Assembly: GCA_002256435.1 (NCBI GenBank)
Contig: NKJC01000001.1
Location: forward strand, 124,001-188,000
DNA: 64,000 nucleotides
Reading direction: 5' to 3'
Source: Chitinophagaceae bacterium BSSC1
Lineage (GTDB): Bacteria; Bacteroidota; Bacteroidia; Chitinophagales; Chitinophagaceae
Below the pieces are notes generated by a model. That model saw nothing but the letters and a program-made list of their open reading frames with translations, was not told where the DNA came from and did no database searches. Below are positions 59,145 through 64,000 of the stretch, in pieces (within the stretch, counting starts at the first letter, position 1; every line of letters starts with the position of its first letter). The position numbers were made by a program, and so were the translations under genes.

Positions 59145-60491
59145 TTAGATAGTGGAGGTAGACACTGTTTGACGTCCTTGAACCCTTCCGCTATTCATTA
59201 ATCCGTCGTATTGGCGCATCAACAAATGGGTTTCAATCTGCTGCAAGGTATCTAAGATTACACCAACCATAATCAATAGAGAAGTACCTCCAAAGAAAGA
59301 GCTGAAACCTTGAGTAACACCTAAACGCTGAGCAAAACCTGGCATGATACCTACCAAGGCCAAGAAAATGGCACCAGGTAAAGTTATCTTATCCATGATA
59401 GACCCAATATAGTCAGCAGTAGGTTGACCAGGCTTAACACCAGGTACAAAACCATTATTGCGTTTTAAGTCTTCAGAGATTTGCTTAGGGTTAAAAATCA
59501 AAGCAGTGTATAAGAATGTAAATCCAATTACCATTACAGAATAGATTACCATGTACCAAACATTGCTATGGTCATTGAAGATTCTAACAATACCTTGAGC
59601 GGAATCAATATTGGTAAATGATACCAAGGTAGGCAAGAACATGATGGCCTGTGCAAAGATGATTGGCATTACACCAGCGCTGTTTACCTTAATAGGCAAG
59701 AACTGACGGGCTCCACCAAATTGACGGTTACCAATGATTTGCTTAGCATAGTTTACAGGAATCTTGCGAACACCCTGTACTAGGATAATCAAAGCCATGA
59801 TCACGGTTACCAAAATGGCAATCTCAATCAAGAAGATTAACAATCCACCACCGCCTCTTTGACCTTTGGCGCTAAATTCTTGAATAATGTTTTGTGGAAG
59901 ACGGGCCAAGATACCTACCATGATGATGATAGAAGTACCATTACCCAAACCTTTGTCTTGGATTTTCTCTCCCAACCACATTACAAACAGGGTACCTGCA
60001 GTAAGGGTAAGAATGGTAGAGAACCAAAAGAAAGGTTTATAAGCAACCAAGATAGCTTCTGCATAACCAGGGCTGTTCAAATAACCAACGTAGGCAGCAG
60101 CCTGGAAGATGGTTACAATCACAGTGAGGTAACGAGTCCACTGGTTGATTTTTTTACGACCGCTCTCTCCTTCTTTCTGAACCTTCTGTAATTGAGGAAC
60201 CAAGATGGTCATCAACTGCATAAAGATAGAAGCTGAGATATATGGCATAATTCCCAAAGCCAAAATAGAGGCTTGTGAGAAACCACCACCAGCAAACATG
60301 TCAAAAATACCTAGTAAGCCATTGCTTTTAGAAGCGCGTTGTGCAGCTTCAATTCCGTTTGGATCCAAACCGGGTAAAACAATGTGGTTACCAATACGGT
60401 AGGTAAGCACCAGTGCCAACGTGATAACAATCTTGTTACGCAGCTCTTCGATGGCCCATATATTCTTTAAAGTCTGAACTAATTTTTTCAC
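59145..60491 (-). CDS. secY: Protein translocase subunit SecY
   Basis: A 448-residue, ten-segment channel protein of the Sec pathway. FAGGGFSQASILALGIMPYISASIFMQL (here in parts GGGFSQASILALGIMPYIS and SASIFMQL) is the plug and TM2 region, and RIGNHIVLPG and GTSLLIMVGVILDT are typical. It lies after rplO, as in the standard spc cluster, but a strong terminator stands between. A hairpin also follows secY, so it may be transcribed alone or by read-through. Confidence 0.96.
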   Translation of the reverse strand: MKKLVQTLKNIWAIEELRNKIVITLALVLTYRIGNHIVLPGLDPNGIEAAQRASKSNGLLGIFDMFAGGGFSQASILALGIMPYISASIFMQLMTILVPQLQKVQKEGESGRKKINQWTRYLTVIVTIFQAAAYVGYLNSPGYAEAILVAYKPFFWFSTILTLTAGTLFVMWLGEKIQDKGLGNGTSIIIMVGILARLPQNIIQEFSAKGQRGGGGLLIFLIEIAILVTVIMALIILVQGVRKIPVNYAKQIIGNRQFGGARQFLPIKVNSAGVMPIIFAQAIMFLPTLVSFTNIDSAQGIVRIFNDHSNVWYMVIYSVMVIGFTFLYTALIFNPKQISEDLKRNNGFVPGVKPGQPTADYIGSIMDKITLPGAIFLALVGIMPGFAQRLGVTQGFSSFFGGTSLLIMVGVILDTLQQIETHLLMRQYDGLMNSGRVQGRQTVSTSTI

Positions 60492-60525
60492 TGATACTAT
60501 TTGTTAGAAGTTAATATCCATAACC

Positions 60526-60551
60526 AAAAAAGACGCATCACCGATGCGTCT
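60526..60551 (-). terminator. Strong intrinsic terminator between rplO and secY
   Basis: On the minus strand AGACGCATC pairs perfectly with GATGCGTCT around GGT and is followed by six T. The 9-bp stem and T run make it one of the strongest in the window, yet it is inside a ribosomal protein cluster. Confidence 0.88.
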
Positions 60552-60568
60552 GGAAAGTTACAGTAAAA

Positions 60569-61018
60569 TTACTTTACTATTTCAACGCTTCCACCTGCTG
60601 CTTCAATAGCTGCTTTGGCTTTATCGCTTAATTTGTTCACTTTGAAAGAAAGTTTTGCTTTCAATTCTCCAGTGGCTAGAATTTTTACCCTATCAGTGCG
60701 GCTGATCAAACCATTGATGTATAAGTTTTCCAAAGAGATCTCTGTGAAACCATATTTTTCTACCAATTGATCCAACTGACCAAGATTGAACACTTTGTAT
60801 TCTACACGGTTAGCATTCTTAAATCCACGTTTAGGGATACGACGCTGAATTGGCATCTGGCCACCTTCGTGTGCCATTTTGCTCTTATAACCAGCACGGC
60901 TTTGACCACCTTTATTACCTTTTGTAGATGTACCACCCTTACCGGATGCTTCACCTCTACCAATACGTTTTTCTTTGTGAACTGAGCCAGCTGCGGGCTT
61001 GAGTGTGTGTAATTTCAT
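60569..61018 (-). CDS. rplO: 50S ribosomal protein L15
   Basis: A 149-residue large-subunit protein with the usual basic, Gly-rich N-terminus (KRIGRGEASGKGGTSTKGNK) and RRIPKRGFKN in the middle. Normal length and order (rpmD before, secY after). The 119 nt between rpmD and rplO hold a small GCGGGG/CCCC hairpin and no gene. Confidence 0.96.
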   Translation of the reverse strand: MKLHTLKPAAGSVHKEKRIGRGEASGKGGTSTKGNKGGQSRAGYKSKMAHEGGQMPIQRRIPKRGFKNANRVEYKVFNLGQLDQLVEKYGFTEISLENLYINGLISRTDRVKILATGELKAKLSFKVNKLSDKAKAAIEAAGGSVEIVK

Positions 61019-61137
61019 CAGAATTTGATTTTGTACTTAGCGGGGAATCACCCCTCGCAGGTTGTTAAATATAAAACGTAAAAATAGGAAAGATAGCAGT
61101 ATAAAATACAACTATGCTTTCCTAAATCTTTTGTTGA

Positions 61138-61320
61138 TTAAGCTACCTCTTCAACTTTCACCAGATGGCTAACTTTGTTAACCATACCTAGGATCTGTGG
61201 AGTGGCTTCAACTTCTTTAGAAGCGTTCAACTTTTTTAAGCCAAGAGCTTTCAAAGTTAATTTTTGACGCTCTGGTCTGTCGATACCGCTTTTTACTTGT
61301 GTGATCTTGATCTTTTTCAT
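61138..61320 (-). CDS. rpmD: 50S ribosomal protein L30
   Basis: A 60-residue protein, [19 protein letters not shown], ending in [15 protein letters not shown]. Length and position between rpsE and rplO are as expected. It starts 17 nt after the rpsE stop. Confidence 0.95.
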   Translation of the reverse strand: MKKIKITQVKSGIDRPERQKLTLKALGLKKLNASKEVEATPQILGMVNKVSHLVKVEEVA

Positions 61321-61337
61321 GTAATATCTTTTTCGGA

Positions 61338-61859
61338 TTATCCGTTAAATACTTTTGACAGTTTCACCGTACGAGTTTTTGCAACTTGTACTGGTTCTCT
61401 CAACAAACCAAGTGCTTTGATGGTAGCTTTAACCACGTTATGTGGGTTAGCTGATCCCAAGCTTTTTGCAAGAACGTCGGTGATACCAGCGCTTTCAAGT
61501 ACAGCACGCATACTGCCTCCCGCGATAACTCCCGCTCCATGTGCAGCTGGCTTAATCAAAACTTTTGCTGCACCTTCTTTAGCCCACTGTTCGTGAGGAA
61601 TAGTACCATGCATTACAGGAACTTTGGTCAAGTTTTTCTTAGCATCATCAATACCTTTAGCAATTGCTTCTTGTACTTCTTTAGCTTTACCAAGACCTTG
61701 GCCAACAATACCAGCACCGTTTCCTACTACTACTAGAGCAGAAAAGCTGAAGGTACGTCCACCCTTAGTGGTTTTAACTACGCGGTTAATGGCAACTACT
61801 TTTTCTTTGAGTTCCATGTCACCACCTGCTTTCACCTTATTTACGTTTACTTTAGACAT
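61338..61859 (-). CDS. rpsE: 30S ribosomal protein S5
   Basis: A 173-residue protein with the S5 signature: [20 protein letters not shown] and [14 protein letters not shown], then the C-terminal block [20 protein letters not shown]. It binds 16S rRNA near the decoding site and affects accuracy. Standard position between rplR and rpmD. Confidence 0.96.
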   Translation of the reverse strand: MSKVNVNKVKAGGDMELKEKVVAINRVVKTTKGGRTFSFSALVVVGNGAGIVGQGLGKAKEVQEAIAKGIDDAKKNLTKVPVMHGTIPHEQWAKEGAAKVLIKPAAHGAGVIAGGSMRAVLESAGITDVLAKSLGSANPHNVVKATIKALGLLREPVQVAKTRTVKLSKVFNG

Positions 61860-61888
61860 TTATCTAACTATTAATTGTTGTTAGCAAA

Positions 61889-62242
61889 TTAGAATTGAAG
61901 ACCAGCTTCCCTGGCACCATCAGCAACTGATTTTACACGACCATGGTAAAGGTTACCACCTCTGTCAAATACAACAGTGGTTAAACCTAATGCAACGGCT
62001 TTGGTAGCTATTGCAGCACCTACTAATTTGGATTTCTCCACTTTAGTAACTTTTTGAGCGGCAATATCTTTGTCCCTTGAAGAGGCAGAAGCCAATGTTA
62101 CAGCATTATCATCATCGATCAATTGTGCATAGATCTCTGCATTGCTTCTAAAAACTGAAAGGCGTGGTTTTACTGCAGTACCAGCAACCTTCTTGCGGAT
62201 GCGATACCTGATTTTTTGCCTTTGAACCAATTTAGAATTCAT
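61889..62242 (-). CDS. rplR: 50S ribosomal protein L18
   Basis: A 117-residue 5S rRNA-binding protein. [20 protein letters not shown] near the N-terminus, and [20 protein letters not shown] near the end, are typical. It follows rplF and precedes rpsE as usual. Confidence 0.96.
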   Translation of the reverse strand: MNSKLVQRQKIRYRIRKKVAGTAVKPRLSVFRSNAEIYAQLIDDDNAVTLASASSRDKDIAAQKVTKVEKSKLVGAAIATKAVALGLTTVVFDRGGNLYHGRVKSVADGAREAGLQF

Positions 62243-62307
62243 CTTGTTTATTTTTATAACACCCGATTCTGCCGGATGCCTGTTAGTGTTAATGTTATCC
62301 CTTACGC

Positions 62308-62862
62308 TTATTTACCAGCTGATTTACCTGCTTTTCTTCTCAGGATCTCACCTTGATATTTCACACCCTTTCCTTTGTATGGTTCAGGCTTACGTAAGCT
62401 TCTCAATTTAGCGGCAACTTGACCTACTAATTGTTTGTCAATACCTTCTAAGAAGATTTTAGGATTCTGACCTTTTTCAGTTAAAGTGCTCACTTTCATT
62501 TCAGAAGGAACTTCAAAAATGATGTTGTGAGAATAACCCAAAGCCAAATCCAATGTGTTACCAGTGTTAACGGCTTTATAACCTACCCCTACCAATTCCA
62601 AGTCTTTCTTGAAACCTTCAGTAACACCTTTCACCATATTAGAAACCAATGAACGGTATAAACCGTGCATTGCGCGGTGACGAATTTGATCAGTTGGACG
62701 CTTTAATTCTAATTGAGCATCTGTGATATCTACAGTGATATCCCTGTCAATTGCTTGTTTCAGTTCGCCTTTAGGGCCTTTCACTGTAAGGGTGTTATCA
62801 GCAGCAACGCTGATTTTCACTCCTGCTGGTATTACTACCGGTTGTTTACCAATTCTAGACAT
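62308..62862 (-). CDS. rplF: 50S ribosomal protein L6
   Basis: A 184-residue two-domain protein beginning [17 protein letters not shown], with [10 protein letters not shown], and ending near [20 protein letters not shown], the C-terminal signature. It sits at the factor-binding region of the 50S subunit. The 102 nt upstream to rpsH carry no gene. Confidence 0.96.
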   Translation of the reverse strand: MSRIGKQPVVIPAGVKISVAADNTLTVKGPKGELKQAIDRDITVDITDAQLELKRPTDQIRHRAMHGLYRSLVSNMVKGVTEGFKKDLELVGVGYKAVNTGNTLDLALGYSHNIIFEVPSEMKVSTLTEKGQNPKIFLEGIDKQLVGQVAAKLRSLRKPEPYKGKGVKYQGEILRRKAGKSAGK

Positions 62863-62964
62863 AGTCGTTTAAAAATTAATGATGAGAAAATTCCAGTCCG
62901 TGTTCAGCTCCGACTAAAAGCTTAATTGTCAGGCCGGATATATTGGGGGCCTAGGCCCTTTCTA

Positions 62965-63363
62965 TTAATAGATATGACAAAGTACTTCACCACCCACGTT
63001 CTCCGCTTTGGCTTGCTTATCTGTCAATACTCCTTTAGAAGTACTCAAGATAGCTACACCTAACCCGTTGATTACGCGTTTGATTTCAGCAGGCTTAGCA
63101 TATTGACGAAGACCTGGACGGCTTACCCTTTCCAAAGCCTGAATAGCAGGTTGTTTGGTGTTGGGGTCGTACTTCAACGCAATCTTGATCAAACCTTGCT
63201 TATTGTCGTCTTCAAATTTGTACTTCAAGATATAACCTTGATCATACAAAATTTCAGTCAAACGTTTTTTCAGGTTGGAAGCAGGAATTTCAACAATCCT
63301 GTGTCCAGCCATCTGCGCGTTGCGAATTCTGGTTAAGAAGTCTGCTATAGGATCAGTTACCAT
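62965..63363 (-). CDS. rpsH: 30S ribosomal protein S8
   Basis: A 132-residue protein starting MVTDPIADFLTRIRNAQMAG, ending VLTDKQAKAENVGGEVLCHI, where GG-x-CxI is the RNA-binding end. S8 binds 16S rRNA and, in E. coli, represses the spc operon by binding its mRNA; whether this holds here is unknown. Confidence 0.96.
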   Translation of the reverse strand: MVTDPIADFLTRIRNAQMAGHRIVEIPASNLKKRLTEILYDQGYILKYKFEDDNKQGLIKIALKYDPNTKQPAIQALERVSRPGLRQYAKPAEIKRVINGLGVAILSTSKGVLTDKQAKAENVGGEVLCHIY

Positions 63364-63423
63364 AATATTTTATTAAATCAGTTCTAAATTTTGTTTGTAT
63401 CTATCCCAATGGGGGATAGCATT

Positions 63424-63693
63424 TTACCAGCTTGCCTTTTTAACACCTGGAATCATTCCGTTCAAAGCCATGTCACGGAACATGATCCTAGACAGTCCAA
63501 AGTATCTCATGTATCCTTTAGGACGACCAGTTAACTGGCAACGGTTCTTTAAACGTACAGGAGAAGCGTTTTTTGGAAGCAGATCCAAAGCAGCGTAGTC
63601 GCCGGCTTCTTTCAATGCTGCCCTTTTAGTTGCATATTTAGCAACCATTGCTTCACGCTTTCTTTGTCTGGCTTTTACTGATTCTTTTGCCAT
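63424..63693 (-). CDS. rpsN: 30S ribosomal protein S14 (zinc-free form)
   Basis: An 89-residue protein [20 protein letters not shown] with [20 protein letters not shown]. Length and the single Cys show the long, zinc-independent form rather than the short CxxC form. It lies between rplE and rpsH as usual. Confidence 0.95.
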   Translation of the reverse strand: MAKESVKARQRKREAMVAKYATKRAALKEAGDYAALDLLPKNASPVRLKNRCQLTGRPKGYMRYFGLSRIMFRDMALNGMIPGVKKASW

Positions 63694-63705
63694 GATTTGG
63701 TATTA

Positions 63706-64000
63706 TTAGTTATTGTCTTTTTTGATGTTTTTGAAAGGCATTCCCAGCTCTTTCAACAATTCGTATGCTTCTTCGTTGGTTTGAGCGGTAGTCACAAAAG
63801 TGATATCCAAACCAGTGATTTTATTCACTTTATCAATGTCAATTTCAGGGAAAATGATCTGCTCAGTAACACCTAAGGTATAGTTACCACGTCCGTCAAA
63901 AGCTTTGTCAGAAATTCCTTTGAAGTCACGTACACGAGGCAAAGCCACAGATACCAAACGATCTAAGAATTCGAACATTTTCTCTCCCCTCAAAGTCACG
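63706..64000 (-). CDS. rplE: 50S ribosomal protein L5 (partial, N-terminus outside window)
   Basis: The last 97 codons of L5 are visible: [39 protein letters not shown], ending MPFKNIK. Half of the family's usual 180 residues lies beyond the window. The rest of the spc cluster (rplX, rplN and others) should be to the right. Confidence 0.95.
   Translation of the reverse strand, partial: VTLRGEKMFEFLDRLVSVALPRVRDFKGISDKAFDGRGNYTLGVTEQIIFPEIDIDKVNKITGLDITFVTTAQTNEEAYELLKELGMPFKNIKKDNN

Noticed and set aside
61040..61058. GCGGGG/CCCC hairpin between rpmD and rplO
   Set aside because: Short stem with a bulge and no T run, so not called a terminator.
62947..62958. GGGCCTAGGCCC palindrome between rplF and rpsH
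   Set aside because: No loop or T run and nothing else points to a regulatory role; may be chance.
1..64000. CRISPR arrays, tRNA or rRNA genes, insertion sequences, prophage
   Set aside because: Intergenic regions were read through; no regularly spaced repeats, no cloverleaf-like sequence and no transposase or integrase were found by eye. A dedicated search could still find a missed tRNA.

Overview
The window is a chromosomal segment of a member of the Bacteroidota, most likely of the Chitinophagaceae or a close relative. The evidence is a PorP/SprF protein beside a giant PKD adhesin with a gliding-motility C-terminal domain, a type A type IX secretion (T9SS) sorting domain, the Bacteroidota-type omega subunit, DUF4835 and DUF4296 genes beside bamD and coaBC, an almost complete lack of Shine-Dalgarno sequences, and -7 elements of the TAnnTTTG type. 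The genus is not resolved. I saw no rRNA, tRNA, CRISPR array, insertion sequence or prophage.

Layout. 1-2.6 kb: tgt (cut by the window edge) diverges from a family 2 glycosyltransferase and rsmG. 2.6-2.9 kb: two facing terminators inside an inverted heptamer-repeat element. 2.9-14.8 kb, minus strand: M1 peptidase, rsmI, purS, pssA, an aminopeptidase P homologue, a PorP/SprF-type protein, a 1233-residue T9SS adhesin and recG. 14.9-18 kb, plus strand: trpS, deoxynucleoside kinase, GNAT, acyltransferase. 18-19.7 kb: a membrane protein and a myo-inositol oxygenase. 19.7-23.3 kb: a visibly AT-rich accessory stretch with small membrane-protein genes and two exported proteins of unknown function. 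23.3-35 kb: pckA, outer-membrane protein, LOG protein, Na+/solute symporter, O-methyltransferase, LysM glucosaminidase, hpt, VWA protein, dnaJ-grpE, rlmI. 35-43.3 kb, minus strand: lone T9SS domain protein, peroxiredoxin, scoA-scoB, DUF4296, DUF4835, coaBC, rpoZ, bamD, rpsA. 43.4-48.5 kb: an esterase/MFS/acyl-CoA ligase operon and a diverging lipoprotein. 48.6-54.3 kb: a complete RND efflux operon. 54.5-59 kb: CBS protein, a small repeat protein, BaiN-like flavoprotein, M20 peptidase, map. 59-64 kb: the secY end of the ribosomal protein cluster back to rplE (cut by the edge).

How the genes fit together. Most genes are housekeeping: translation, envelope lipids and outer-membrane assembly, nucleotide salvage, and CoA or ketone-body metabolism. 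The least explained signals are regulatory. (1) A near-identical 36-bp operator with two direct-repeat half sites 21 bp apart, fitting LytTR-type regulator sites, lies upstream of two separate small membrane-protein genes (19.7 and 22.7 kb). (2) Four plus-strand genes share a TAnnTTyG element exactly 4 nt before ATG, which predicts leaderless mRNAs. (3) A strong intrinsic terminator separates rplO from secY inside the ribosomal protein cluster. (4) Esterase, transporter and ligase genes are packed tightly enough to suggest a small ester-scavenging pathway. I found no clear defence system or other complete novel machine.
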